A DNA stretch of 64,000 nucleotides from Marthasterias glacialis (GCA_911728455.2 OU452240.1:9133352-9197351); one strand, 5' to 3'; shown: positions 24,270 to 35,639, numbered from the stretch's first letter. Notes: a model not told the origin generated them from the letters alone. Translations and numbers: made by a program.

Positions 24270-24370
24270 CGTACGCTCGAAATCATTGCGTTAGCTCAAA
24301 ATAAATCTTCGAAACGCACTTCATTTCGAACGCATGAAATAATTTGTTTCGAGCGCACGAAATGAAGACC
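24270..24370. repeat. TTTCG/CGAAA palindromic repeat
   Basis: CATGATTTCGTACGCTCGAAATCATT and neighbouring TTTCGAACGCATGAAAT motifs form overlapping hairpins, similar to the 12200 and 20930 arrays. Confidence 0.5.
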
Positions 24371-24979
24371 TCAATTAGTTCTGTGTTCATTCATTCTATT
24401 TCATCATGTGCCTTTAAAGGCTCCATAGGCTAGATACTAATTTTTTTTTTTCAACTCTTGGAAATAAGTGCTTCATAAAACTGAATCTGACCTAATCGCC
24501 AGGCTCTTTAACCGAGCCCATTGTCATAAAGGGTCGTGAAATGTAGGGTTTGCTACGGAACTTTCAGAGCTGCAACCAAGCTCTAGATTTACATGAAATT
24601 AAGAGAAAACTCGAATACTTTCGAAGGATAGTTTGTTTATTTACACAATACTCAAAGTCTACTCACAGGTAGAACCAGTCATTCCACGCCGTGTGACGTC
24701 AGAAACATGCGTACAGAGGCGGTAGATGGAAATCTGAAGTGCGGGAGGCCCACGAGCTATCGGAGGCAGGTTATTTGACATGAACAAGGAGTTGAATCGA
24801 CGTTTCATTTGATTGATCCAATGGTCTTCAGAAATATGAAATATCGCGTTTTTAATTAAACAGAAATAGGCTTGTAAACTGTTGAAACTAATGCGCGGGG
24901 GGGGGGTAAAAAACAAAATTGATCTCCTTCAAAGATGTTTCTTTAATTATCCTTTGCGTATTTTTGTTCTCAAAGAAAA

Positions 24980-25218
24980 ATGGAAATGACATTATTACTA
25001 ACGTCAGTTTTCATCACCATCATCCACAACGGTGCATTAGCTTCCACTTCAATATCAACCGTCGGCGATGGCGCCACTGCGTCAGACAATACGCAGGCGC
25101 TTTACCCGAGATATCCAGCCTGTAGTAGAGGGCAAGAGTTTGCCGTCCAAGTACAAGATAACGAACGTGTTGAAGGAAGGCGGTACTTTGAACGACAGCG
25201 GTCAGATGGCAGAATAAG
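24980..25218 (+). CDS. TNFR-like exon 1 (signal peptide, first Cys)
   Basis: ATG at 24980 is followed by a hydrophobic signal sequence. The exon ends AG|GTAACA in phase 2, and the split codon AG+A (Arg) joins exactly to the exon starting at 34086. No upstream in-frame Met gives a better start. Confidence 0.75.
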
Positions 25219-27596
25219 GTAACATTTCAGTCATTGAGTATTTTTCAAAACACCCTTCTATAAGTTCGATTTTGTGCAAATCTTCGTTTTCACGACTGAC
25301 ACAGGTTCTATTTACCATTGTAATGCACGGTGTGCACCATACTCAATTATAACACACCTCTCCCTGGTTCTTTATCCTGATTGGCTGAAACACGGTCACG
25401 TGGGGTGAACTAATATAGCCTATTGCATGAAATCTGCACCACCGTGAACTTGACGCGCGTCAACGCACCGCACGCGCTTCATTTGGGGGAAATAGTTTGC
25501 AAAGCGGGAAATAGTTTCAAAAACCCAAAAACTATTGACTGGTAAAGAGCGCCCTCAAAAGGACGACGGCGTCTGTGGATCGAGAAGAATCTCCGGCCAA
25601 AACCGCGATTTACTCTTCTAACCGACATTTTTGACTGAGGTGTGTTATAAAACACATATGGACTGGCATTATTCGGGAAATCGTGCACGTCTATGCACCC
25701 CTCGGGCCTGTGAGTGACCAGGAGATGGTCCTATTTCCCTCGGCCTTCGGCCTCGGGAAATAGGACCCTCTCCTGGTCACGCACAGGCCCTCGGGTTGCA
25801 TAGACGTGCACTATTTCCCTCATTGCCAGTCCATATGTGTATAATAATGATCAAAACCAGTCTCGTACCCAGGGGTGATCGATCTCGCCACGCAATTTTT
25901 CCCATTGTGCCTTGCTCGAACTCCTGGAACTGGTTATTAAGATGTGTCAGCATATGGCACATTTTTTTTAATTAGGCCTGTGGCTGATCCACTCTAGGTT
26001 CGTGCTCAAGTATGGTAACCCTGCAAAAGAGGCGTCAAGTCAAAGAGCAACCAACCTTACCACCATGGGCAGCGCGTTGTATCAATACCTATCGTCCATA
26101 GAGCTATTGACTAGAGCGCTAGCATTGTTCGTACGTTGAAGCCGCCTGGGCGCATCTATGTTTGTGGAAAACTTGAAATCTTGTACGGCTGGGTTACGGC
26201 TATTTGCATACCACTGCTTCATTCCTTTTCTGTGCGTTATGGAATCACTTATACCAGAAATAAAACGCACAGTCAGTTAATGCGCGTGATTTAACCTCAG
26301 CGCAATCGTATCTAGTCCTGCATGCGTTCGTGTTGTACGTCTCGTGCGCGTTTGAACATGTGTGCCGTGGCAATTTTTTTGGATTCCTTGCATCGCTTAA
26401 TTTTCTGCAGTGAAGGGAAGAACTTTGCACCATTTACTCAAAGATTGAAGTAAGTAGGCCCTTTTAATAAAATAGACATTTAGCCTACTGGCTAAGACTC
26501 ACGATATACATTTATTTATATTCTTTTCTTAACTTCTTTATCCAGTCAAAATTGTTATTTCTTGTCAGTGCCGGTGTCAGATGCAATTGTGTCCGCCATG
26601 CAATACTGTCCGCTCCGGACACTTTTGCATATATGCAATCGTGTCCGGGGCTATGCAAAACCGTCCGACGTACATGTACATTGTGCGTCAGCGAGCGTGC
26701 ATGCACTGAACATACGTATGCACATGTGCGGCATGAATATTCATGTATTATGATTGCAGCTTACTGTAACGGTTTCAGCGCTTTAGTTTTTCTTCTGTTT
26801 TAAATCTTTTGACATAAACATAACCCGGGGGTGTCATAGACAAGCAAAATTTCCACGGGCCCGCCGTGCCTGGGGCTTGTTTTCGCCGAATATTTGAACA
26901 TAGGCTTCGAGGACCGTTTTGCACGGTGGCGGACACGATTGCATATGCAAATGTGTCTGGGCGGACACAATTGCATTATGCAGCAGCGTCCGGGCGGACA
27001 CAATTGCATATGCAAAATCGTCCGGCGGACGGTATTGCATATGCATTAATGTCCGCCGGATAGTATCGCATAGAGGACATAATTGCATGCGACACCGGCC
27101 ATGGAGCTGTCTCTTTGGTGCCGGCCCGTCTCATCCCTCGTCATCATCCGCGTCCCGTTTTCAAGCTGCAGTGTGACGCGTGCTTGAGTTGCATCATGTA
27201 GCCGTACACGCACGCACGCAAGACATGGAGAATACTCGCGGGCAAATGCTCTTTGAAAATTAAAATCTTTCTTCAATGACACACAATGACTAAACATGTC
27301 TGCGTGCAGCGTGACCTCAAAACGGTTGTGCATGTAGCATGGTTAGCACTCTAAATAGCGCTATGCTCTCGTCTCAACCTCACCACCATGGGCAGCGCAC
27401 CGTATCGATACCTCTCGTCTCTAACCCCTGGAAGGGAAGCACCGAAAAACAACGCTGATTGGCTACCAAAACTGGCTGCTACGCGCGCACGCTTGTTAAA
27501 AACTATTGAGTGCCCCTTCAGGCGATTAGTACGCGCGTGTCCAAATGAGCACGCGCATTGCATGCAAAATGCAAGTATTTTGAGGCGATCACTCAC

Positions 27597-27638
<42 letters not shown>

Positions 27639-30600
27639 CTCACTGCGATGGCTCTGTCAACTGATTCCCAAAGATTAAAAAACCAAACCCTTTTTGGAGG
27701 AAAGATCCACTGGGTTACTGCACAGCAAAATAAATCAAGATTTGAACAAGTTCTGATTATGGGTCTTTAATTACTACCGATACCAATTATAAATGATAAA
27801 TTTCTTTGCCCGAAACTTTACAAATTGTACCCTTTAATAAGTCAAAGCTATGTCGATATAGTATGCCTGTGTGAGCACTCTCAATAAGTCAGACGCATCA
27901 CTATTACTTTGTCAATGTTGACAAATTCAAATTACGCCCAGGCGTGCCTGTAGTCTGGTGCCTGAAACACTAAAAAAAACCTGAAATATAATATCTCAGT
28001 GCAGGACGTCCGTTTTGCCAGTTTAATATCTCCTCACACCTGTTCAGTGAGTGTGATTTCTGATCAGTTCTTTATAGACAGTTCTCGGTCCCACCTGTGG
28101 GTTGTCACGCTTCGGTGAATCTGCGGGCCGACTGTGCTGCCGTGCGTAACGCAGTAGCGGTTAGCTGTCTGGCGGTCTGTCTTTGTTAGCCTCCTAAGCC
28201 GTCTTGTAGCTCCTGGGCTTACGCCTATGGTAGCACCCGCTCAATTGGGGAGCTGAAGTATGAGAGCCTCACGGCCTCTCGCCTCCGTCGGTCATCTAAA
28301 TATTATAATCAAATTATTAATTAAAAAAACAAGATGAACTACTTAAATCTTTATGGCTTTCGTGCGTCTTCTTCTTCTCATAAGTTAAACATTGCTAAAG
28401 ATCGTGCGTCTCTCTTTGCATTTCAATAGAGAAATCAATTTGCTGCTCAGTAATGCAAAATACCTCGTACACTCTGAAAGGGTATGCATCGGTCATAGGA
28501 AAGAGCGTACCTATTTCCTTATTTACAAATGACATAAGCTCTACTTGTTCTACAACTTTACGAATGAGAGAATGGTAACCTGAACTGATTCATGTATCCG
28601 AAATTCTAATAACACTATCTACACAACCAATTGCATTTATATTGTATCTTAGGAAAGTAAATGTACTTACAGTCAGCATATGAGTATGTTGCCTGGACTA
28701 AAACACTCGGGGAAGATTTGCCCCGTTCTTTCCACAGCAAACTTGTATAGGGCAGAATTATCTGCATTTACTTCCAGCTCAATGCCGTGATTCTACAAAT
28801 GAACCTCAGTGTCACAAGATATACAAAATTATACCCTGAATTTTACATGCTGGAGACTGGTTATTGCTGGTGCACCAGAGTCTGCAATCTTAAGGCTCTG
28901 CCCCGCCTAGTTCAAAAAACTCGCCTGGTATACCACGTCGTTCATCCCAGCATGCCTTGCACACCGCACCCCAAAATTCAATAATTTATTCAAAGCTCCT
29001 GGCCTGCGCTAGCAAACACCAACATTCTAACAAACCCAATTGACCATGACCATTCAACAGTGTGAGACTGTACTGGTGTGCCGTGTAGCCCTGAAAATTA
29101 AACTTTCACTAGTCCACAGTTAGAAAATAATAATAATACATGTAGATGCACACCACATTGTGGCAGGCTCACCAAACACTCCTGTCTAGCATGCAGGGCC
29201 CAATTTCATGACTCTGCTTACCGTAAGCGAAAAATCTGCGCTTGCGGAAGCAGAACATTCCGCGCTTACTTAAGCGTATTTCACGGGTTAGCAAGGAATT
29301 TTTGCTTGTGCGCGTGCGTAGTTCACGTAACTAAGGATTCCGTGCTTACACAACAGCTAGCGCAGAAATTCGGCGCTAACCTCGTAAGCGGCGAATGGTC
29401 TTCGTAAGCGCAGAATGACGCAGTAAGCAGAGCCATGAAATTGGGCCCAGTATCCTCACACAGTTCATCAACATAGGTCTTTGTTGGACGTCCTACATTT
29501 CTCCTGCCCTGGTTTTGTCTCAATAGAACTAGATCAGACACTACCTGTGTGGTACTCCTCAGGCAATGACCAGCAAATTGTAGTCTCCTTGTTCGAATCC
29601 TATCACTCACGTGTGGAAGACCTCCATACAGTTTTCTGTTTGTGGTATGTGTAGTAAAATTCAACACGTGCGGTGTGCAGTTGATCCTTAATATGCATAA
29701 TGTTCACACAAGTTCAGGTCCCACGGTTAAGGGAGGAAGATACGCAGCCTGCTAACATTCAATTTTGAAACTCTTTGAAAACTTCTGCAGCAACTGTTTA
29801 TGAGAGAAGAGTGAAATCATACATAGCCGTGGAAAAGCAATTATGTTGAACTCTGCAACCCTCAACGACGGTCGTTGACGGATCGTTGAGGGTTCAGCGT
29901 TAACTATAAACCGTCCAAAAGTGATCGCGCGACACAACGATCATCGCGCGACCATCGCACGACCGACTATAAACCGGCCTCTGCAGCTGTATGTAGTCAA
30001 AATACTTGCATTTTGCAACACGCGAACTCATTTTGACACGCGCGTACCAAGAGCCCTAAGGGCGCTGGAAAGTTTTTACCAAGCGTGCGCGCATAGCAGT
30101 CAGTTTTGGGAGCCAATCTACGGTGGCCCACAACTGTCACGGCAAAAGCAAAAGGGCCACGGCAAAAGCAAAAGGGCCACGGCAAAAGCAAAAGCGCCAC
30201 GGCAAAAGCAAAAGCGCCACGGCAAAAGCAAAAGGGCCACGGCAAAAGCAAAAGCGCCACGGCAAAAGCAAAAGGATCACGGCAAAAGCAAAAGCGCCAC
30301 GGCGAAAGCAAAAGGGCCACGGCGAAAGCAAAAGCGCCACGGCGAAAACAAAAGGGCCACGGCAAAAGCAAAAGCGCGATGTAGATATGGGAAGGTTGAA
30401 TTTGGTTACAGTGTAATATTCAACACGGACGGTGTGCAGTTGATCCTTGACCTGCATAATGTTCACACATTAGTTCAGGTCCTGACTCTGTTTTCCTGTC
30501 TTGGACGTCTCTGCGTGATTAGAGTAATTTTTGCTTTGTTCACTGATTGTTTACAGGCATTTCTAAACAAGACTTTTTGTCTTCTGAATATGCCTCCATA

Positions 30601-30987
30601 ATTGCCTCTGTCTTATTTGTGTCACATTACAACCTTATTTATTACTGTTGCTTTCTTTAAATTTGTTTGTCGTAATGACCTCCTGCAGTGATTGTTTGTT
30701 GTGCATTTTGGAAATAAATGTTGAAAAGAATTAAATTGAATTGAATATAAGGTCAAGCTTCGAAAAACTTTGAATGCGTCATACGTTTTTTAACGTTCGG
30801 GTTGGGGAATGTAGGACAGTAGGAGGGACGAAGGAGCAGAGAGAAAGAGAGTTGGAAAAGGGGGTTGAAACGGAGGGAGATAGCAAAAGAAGAAAGGGGG
30901 AAGGAAATAATACAGTAGTTTATTGTAATAAACGGCCGGCAGGGGAAGAGAGCACGGGTACAAAACGAGACCAAAATATAAATGGAA

Positions 30988-31018
<31 letters not shown>

Positions 31019-34000
31019 GGGGGGGGGGGTCAAGGGTGTGGAAAAACTAGGTGCCTTATGGACGCTGTTCTGCCTAATTAATCTTTGGCAATTGGCGTTT
31101 TGTGAGTGATGTGCTTGAAATTTGAAACTAATTCCGGTGCAACACAAAATGTTAGCCTTTTGTCTTCGGTATTGCCTTCGGTAGTTAACCTTCCCACGAC
31201 TGGTTTGATATTTTTTCATTTGATTGTATTGCATGTTATTATTAAAAGTGTTGCCCAATTTTGATATGGATTAGGCCTACATACTAGTAAAGTATAAATG
31301 TTTTGTGCTTTTTAATATTGTTTGTAAATCATGAGTTACTAAATACACTTGCCCATAAAATACATTCTTGATCATTGTCCATTGTTTATAAACAATAATC
31401 AATGGTCACTGTTTGTAAACCGTTTTAATGAACATCTAAGAACCGTTTTGATTTTTAAACAATGGTAATATGGCGCTTTGGTGTCTTATATGGGATCTGA
31501 ACTTGTGTGAACATTATGCAGGTCAAGGATACTGCACACCGTCCGTGTTAAATATTTACCACATAGTCATATCACATGGTTCACCTTAACCAAATTCGAC
31601 CTTTAACCCATATCTACATCGCGCTTTTGCTTTTGCCGTGGCCCTTTTGCTTTCGCCGTGGCCCTTTTGCCTTCGCCGTGGCGCTTTTGCTTTTGCCGTG
31701 GCGCTTTTGCTTTTGCCGTGGCCCTTTTGCTTTTGCCGTGGCGCTTTTGCTTTCACCGTGGCGCTTTTGCTATTGCCGTGGCGCTTTTGCTTTCGCCGTG
31801 GCGCTTTTGCTTTCGCCGTGGCCCTTTTGCTTTTGCCGTGGCGCTTTTGCTTTTGCCGTGGCGCTTTTGCTTTTGCCGTGGCGCTTTTGCTTTTGCCGTG
31901 GCGCTTTTGCTTTTGCCGTGACAGTTGTGGGCCACCGTACCAATCACCATTGTTTTTCGGCGCTTCCATTCCAGGGGTTTTGATCGAGCCAACCTCGGTA
32001 CCAAAATAAATGGTGCGGCGAGATCAATACCCCTAGGAAGGAGGTTGTTCTGATTGGGTCTCTTGACATACTCGATTCGAAAAAAGAGTCTGGAAACTTG
32101 GGTAGAGAGCAGTTTCCACAAAACCAAAGCTCATCGGACAGGTCATATAGACGGCCATATTCAATGCTAGACATACCTTGGCTCTTGGTGTCAAACCAGG
32201 ATTGACAAGTTGTACAAAGTGGACCCACACATGTTTATCCCAAGTTGCTGGGGAAAATAAATTCACGCTCGAGTGGGCTTACAACAGTTGTGAATTTATC
32301 CATCTATTTTGACGGCAATATTCAAAGAAAAGAGCAATTGGGTACCCCCTAAGAACCGAGATGTAGCTCTGGACAACTACATCAACTCAGTTAACTCTGA
32401 GGTGCTTATAAAGGTTCCCAACACCTAATAACCTCCCCCAAGATGAACGCAATGCCTTAACACAACTTCGCCAGTCACCCAACATAGTGATTAAACGTGC
32501 TGACAAGGGGTCCGAAGTTGTAGTCATGAACACAGACGACTATAGCTGAGGGCCTCAGACAGCTCAGTAACACTGATCATTATGTTGAATGTGATATTGA
32601 CCCCACTCATTTATTCTCCAAACAGATCATTCAAAATGCTAAGGGTATCGACAAGGATACACTTAACTATCTTCTCCCACAGGATCCCCGAACAGCACGC
32701 TTCTATCTTTTACCGAAGATACACAAGCCTAACAACCCAGGCCCACCCATTGTAGCTGGCAATGGTAGCTCCACAGAACATATCTCTGAATTTGTTGATA
32801 GCTTTCTAAACCCTCTAGTACCTCGTATTCCCTCCTTCATAAAGGATACCAAGGACTTCCTCCGTCAGCTAGAGGGAATCAAACACCAAATACCCGACTC
32901 TGCTTTTCTAGTGACTCTAGATGTATCATCACTGTATGTTTCCATACCCCACAGAGAAGGAATTAATGCATGTGGTTCTGCACTCAGAGCCAATAAACAA
33001 ACCCGCCCCTCTGTGAGACACCTTAAAGAACTCATCAGCCACATCCTAACTAAGAATAACTTTTCTTTCACAGAAAGGCATTTCTTACAGACACAAGGTA
33101 CCGCCGCCATGGGTACTAAAATGGCGCCCTCATATGCTAACTTGTTTATGTCTGAGTGACAAACTATTGTCCTCTGCTCCCAACCACCCACTCGTCTGGT
33201 GGAGATTTTTTGATGATATTTTTTCTATCTGGTGTGGTAGTCAAGATAGCTTGGAAGAATTCATTGATCACATCAACTCATTCCACCCAACCATCAAATT
33301 CACTGCTGATTTCTCTGTTACTTGTGTAAATTTTCTGGATGTGACTGTAACTAAATCCCCCATTGGCATTGTGACAGATGTTTTATAGCAAACCCATGAC
33401 ATCCATCAATATCATGCTTCTCTCTGATAGCTGCCATCCTAGCCATTGCAAAGAGGCAATTGCCTACAGTCAGGCCTTACGTATATTAAGACGTATCTGC
33501 TCCACAGATACTCTGTACAAAAGGCGTTCATCTGACTTAAGGCACCACCTTGTTTCCAGGGGCCATAGCAAACGAAGGGTCCAACTTGCCATCAACAAAG
33601 CCTCTGGCATACCCCGCCATACTCTCTTGGTCAACACAGGTACCAAGAGAACCTCGACCAATAGAGTTGCTCTGGTTGCTACTTTCCACCCAAAGCTACC
33701 CAAGCTTTCATCTATCCTCAACAACAAGATGCACATACTTCACTCCTCTATAAACAGGTTGCGTTCAGCAATTCCTGAGCGCCCAATGGTCGCCTTCCGT
33801 CGCCCTAAAAACCTAGGTGACATTCTAGTGAGGGCTAAACTCCCCCAGGTATACCTGGGGGAGTTTAGTATACAGGCTAAGCTCCCTCCTCACACGACAT
33901 ACGAGGTTGCCATCACTGCACCCGCTCTAAATGTAAAACTCGTCTATATATCAATCCCACAGTACAGGTTAAGAGTCACAGTACCGGCTTTACTCAAGAC

Positions 34001-35265
34001 CAACTCCCAATGCCAAAAGTTGTAAGTCGTCCCGGAGGAACTTAACGACTATCATTTTCCTTCCACAACTTTCAATCAACTGCAGATACTATTTCTGTTC
34101 ACCATGTACCGTTTGCGAGAAAAAGGGTCTGGCCCTGGCCTCCCTGTGCACCGAGCGCTCAGACACAAAATGTGCCAAGGATTGCCTCGTGCCCGGCTGT
34201 GTATTTGACATGCCTGGAGACACGTGTGTCCCCTCTACTGAATTTGACCCTCCGGTTGACCCGGAAACAGTTGGGAAAGATAAGCAGCGTCTGTGTCAAG
34301 CCCCGGTGACGTCAGACGGGTCAATAGTAAAGAACTACAAGTCGGTGCTACCAGACAAAGGTAAACTTTTAAATAATTAGATGGACGAAAAGGGCTGTTC
34401 TTTTAGAAACTACTGATTGGGCTTGGGCTTAGGCTCCGTGAGTTATTTTGAAAACGTGTGATTTTGGTACGGGGATTTAAAACAGACGAAGGGAGCCTAG
34501 CCGGACCAAAGAAGAGTTTCAAGTTTCTGCAGTCCAGGTGTGTGACTGTGCTAGGAAAGAATGAGTTGATAGTTAAAAACCAATGAAGATTATTACATTT
34601 AATATTACAATAAGAAGTACTTTATTTTATTGTTCATACAAAGCATGTTACACATGGTAAGAAGTAAAACTTTAAAATATCAATTTGATCGAATTTAGTT
34701 TACAATTTCCTGTTTGGATTCATTACACTGATTGTAGAACTATGCGTTGGCGCCAATAAAAGTAATTCGTTGTTTTTCTCGAATAGGTTCAACCGGAGTG
34801 AATGTTACCATTAGCGAAAATCCAAAAGTGTACAACAATAACCAAGCTGCAAAGGGTGAGTCCGTAATGTTTTGTCAACTATATATAGAATAGTATTGCT
34901 ACATACAACTGGCAACAGAGTTGTTGTTGTATACTACAAACTCTATCGATATTTCCTTGTATTGTTTTGTTTCAGGGGAGCAAGTGTTACCATCAGTTCA
35001 AAGTACGAGACGCCACAGTTCACCACAGCTACAGGGCTTCACTTGGACAGCCAGTGAGGCATTATTTGGCGGCATTGCCATCGTCTCTGCCGTGGTCATT
35101 GCGAATGTGTTTGCTATCCTGTATATCCGTCATAGGAACAAAGAGGCTTCAAAGCGTAAACGCGCAGTGGAATCAACCGATAGTCTACATGCAGCTATGG
35201 CAAGGGCACGATCAGACAGTAACGTGGACGGGAAGAACAATTTGAAAGATATTGTCTTCGTATAG
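24980..35265 (+). CDS. TNF-receptor-superfamily-like type I membrane protein (4 exons)
   Basis: Exons 24980-25218, 34086-34360, 34787-34855 and 34976-35265 join in phase (2, 1, 1) to give 290 residues. A signal peptide (about 1-22, MEMTLLLTSVFITIIHNG) is followed by a cysteine-rich part: Cys48, then CSPCTVC (84-90), Cys101, SDTKC (109), Cys113, 118 and 127. The C-x2-C-x2-C...C...DTxC..C spacing is typical of TNFR repeats. There is an NVT glycosylation site at 177, a membrane helix at about 222-246 (GGIAIVSAVVIANVFAILYI) and a basic cytoplasmic tail of about 44 residues. No death domain is present, so any signalling would need adaptors; it might instead be a decoy. It has only one to two repeats, fewer than most family members. 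Intron 1 is 8.9 kb and full of transposons. Confidence 0.8.
25265..25345. repeat. fragment shared with 54730-54800
   Basis: TTTACCATTG, AATGCACGG and GCACCATACTCAA occur in the same order at 54770-54810, inside the element at 54345-56045. It abuts the palindromic Q/P module pair that follows. Confidence 0.55.
25348..25843 (-). repeat. isolated Q-P palindromic module pair
   Basis: This is almost identical to 4557-5052: an inverted Q module from ATAACACACCTCTCCC, then the 187-bp P palindrome ending CATATGTG. It lies in intron 1 of the TNFR-like gene, near exon 1. Confidence 0.85.
26097..27365. mobile_element. hAT-like non-autonomous element, copy 1
   Basis: The termini are CATAGAGCTATTGACTAGAGCGCTA and its imperfect complement ending AATAGCGCTATG. 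The flanks CTATCGTC (26089-26096) and CTCTCGTC (27366-27373) match at 7 of 8, an 8-bp target duplication. The interior holds many GCATATGCAATCGTGTCCGG-type palindromic motifs. The inverted relative at 53385-54313 matches along most of its length. Confidence 0.8.
27593..27640 (+). repeat. (ATC)n microsatellite
   Basis: About 14 tandem CAT/ATC triplets lie just inside the left arm of element B. Confidence 0.95.
29196..29451. mobile_element. MITE with GGGCCCAATTTCATG termini
   Basis: GGGCCCAATTTCATGACTC and GTAAGC on the left are mirrored by GCTTAC...GAGCCATGAAATTGGGCCC on the right. The 255-bp body repeats CGTAAGCG and GCGCTTAC motifs. Shorter relatives are at 40601-40734 and 56093-56280. Confidence 0.75.
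29655..29730 (+). repeat. stray fragment of the foldback-element interior
   Basis: AAATTCAACACG, TGCGGTGTGCAGTTGATCC and GCATAATGTTCACAC match 30411-30485 (direct) and 31494-31560 (inverted) inside the foldback element. Confidence 0.75.
30136..30376 (+). repeat. 20-bp minisatellite, left arm
   Basis: Twelve units of GGCCACGGCAAAAGCAAAAG with C/G and A/G variation. All forward frames stay open because three units make 60 bp; the resulting Lys/Ala-rich ORFs are not evidence of a gene. Confidence 0.95.
30991..31029 (+). repeat. T28 followed by G11 tract
   Basis: An uninterrupted T run passes directly into a G run inside the non-repetitive centre of element M. A near-identical T/G tract is at 36182-36222. 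Confidence 0.9.
31622..31922 (-). repeat. 20-bp minisatellite, right arm
   Basis: Fifteen units of GCGCTTTTGCTTTTGCCGTG, the inverse of the left array. Variant positions differ between arms, so the arms have evolved separately since duplication. Confidence 0.95.
32060..32250 (-). pseudogene. PHD-finger-like fragment of a LINE ORF
   Basis: The minus-strand translation contains CTTCQSWFD, GMSSIEYGRL, LWFCGNCSLP and FPDSFFESS. This cysteine-rich zinc-finger signature precedes the endonuclease in some CR1-type LINEs. The frame is broken at the 5' side. It lies between element B and the Penelope-like element. Confidence 0.5.
32290..34030 (+). pseudogene. decayed Penelope-like element reverse transcriptase
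   Basis: Across three frames the translation reads IVIKRADKG, then ARFYLLPKIHKPNNPGPPIV, FVDSFLNPLVP, FLVTLDVSSLYVSIPH, MGTKMAPSYANLF, the RFFDDIF catalytic motif, FLDVTVT and LGDILVRAKL. This is the motif order of Penelope-type (GIY-YIG-associated) reverse transcriptases. At its end a GCHHCTRSKCK cysteine cluster begins the linker to the endonuclease, which is missing. Stops and frameshifts near 32435, 32548, 33160 and 33388 make it inactive. It lies in intron 1 of the TNFR-like gene. Confidence 0.85.
33835..33868. repeat. 34-bp perfect palindrome
   Basis: A 17-bp arm CTAAACTCCCCCAGGTA is followed immediately by its exact complement, with no spacer, within the Penelope-like remnant. Confidence 0.95.
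34086..34360 (+). CDS. TNFR-like exon 2 (cysteine-rich repeat)
   Basis: The acceptor is CAACTGCAG and the donor GTAAAC is at 34361. It carries nine of the ten ectodomain cysteines, including CSPCTVC and SDTKC. The Penelope-like remnant ends only about 55 bp upstream of this acceptor. Confidence 0.85.
34787..34855 (+). CDS. TNFR-like exon 3 (stalk)
   Basis: Acceptor TCGAATAG, donor GTGAGT at 34856, phase 1 at both ends. It encodes a Ser/Thr/Asn-rich juxtamembrane stalk with an NVT sequon. Confidence 0.78.
34976..35265 (+). CDS. TNFR-like exon 4 (membrane helix and tail)
   Basis: The acceptor is TTGTTTCAG and the exon enters in phase 1. It encodes GEQVLPSVQS, a membrane helix followed by RHRNKEASKRKR, and a short tail ending LKDIVFV and TAG. 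Confidence 0.85.
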
Positions 35266-35639
35266 CGGTAACGACAGCAACCTCGTTCCTGTAACTCGCG
35301 CGGGTTTGTTGGTTTCCCCCTGTCGTCATCGATAAGGACAGGTACCGGTCTTACAAAACCAATGGTTTCATCGGATAGACATAAAATACCGTCATGTAGT
35401 AAAACATAACTACCAGACTACACAGAGAGTATTAATGACATGTAAGGACAAAGGTACATCTGGCAAGTAACTGCCAGGTTCTATAGGCCGGTATCTGGCG
35501 TTATTCACGAGCCTCGAAGTGTGGTGGCAGATGTTCGGACGGTATGGTACGCTGACTGTATGTTAACTCTCATGGCGAAGACATTATTAAGCAATTATAT
35601 TGGCAAACTTAGAACAAAGAAGATATTTTTTATCTAGCC

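Larger units (their letters stand above)
30119..31939. mobile_element. foldback element M with 20-bp minisatellite arms and 6-bp TSD
   Basis: The termini are TACGGTGGCCCACAACTGTC and its exact complement. CCAATC (30113-30118 and 31940-31945) is duplicated. Each arm has an array of a 20-bp unit (CACGGCAAAAGCAAAAGSGC). The left array, 30136-30376, has about 12 units; the right, 31622-31922, has about 15 in inverse orientation. A further inverted part follows in each arm (GATGTAGATATGGG, TGAATTTGGTTAC). The central kilobase is not repetitive and codes for nothing recognisable. The sequence resembles 17448-18272 in termini and plan but not in unit. Confidence 0.92.
27423..31979. mobile_element. 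long-arm inverted-repeat element B, interrupted by a foldback insertion
   Basis: The left arm (27423-27580, starting AACCCCTGGAAGGGAAG) is inverted at 29988-30118 plus 31946-31979. When the 1821-bp insertion at 30119-31939 and one CCAATC copy are removed, the right arm reads continuously and matches the left arm through CCAATC and TGTTTTTCGG. No transposase ORF is visible. A MITE (29196-29451) lies inside. The target duplication of B itself is not clear. Confidence 0.75.

Noticed and set aside
8403..28260. Similar AGCTCCTRRGCTTACG...GGGGAG sequences at 8403 and 28211 as RNA genes
   Set aside because: Similarity is short and patchy and I can fold no tRNA or other known RNA from either; at most fragments of a dispersed repeat.
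29921..30601. 226-codon ORF rich in Lys/Ala/Gly across the 20-bp repeats
   Set aside because: Open only because the 20-bp minisatellite has no stop in that register; similar ORFs exist in other frames and on both strands, and the unit is a transposon arm.
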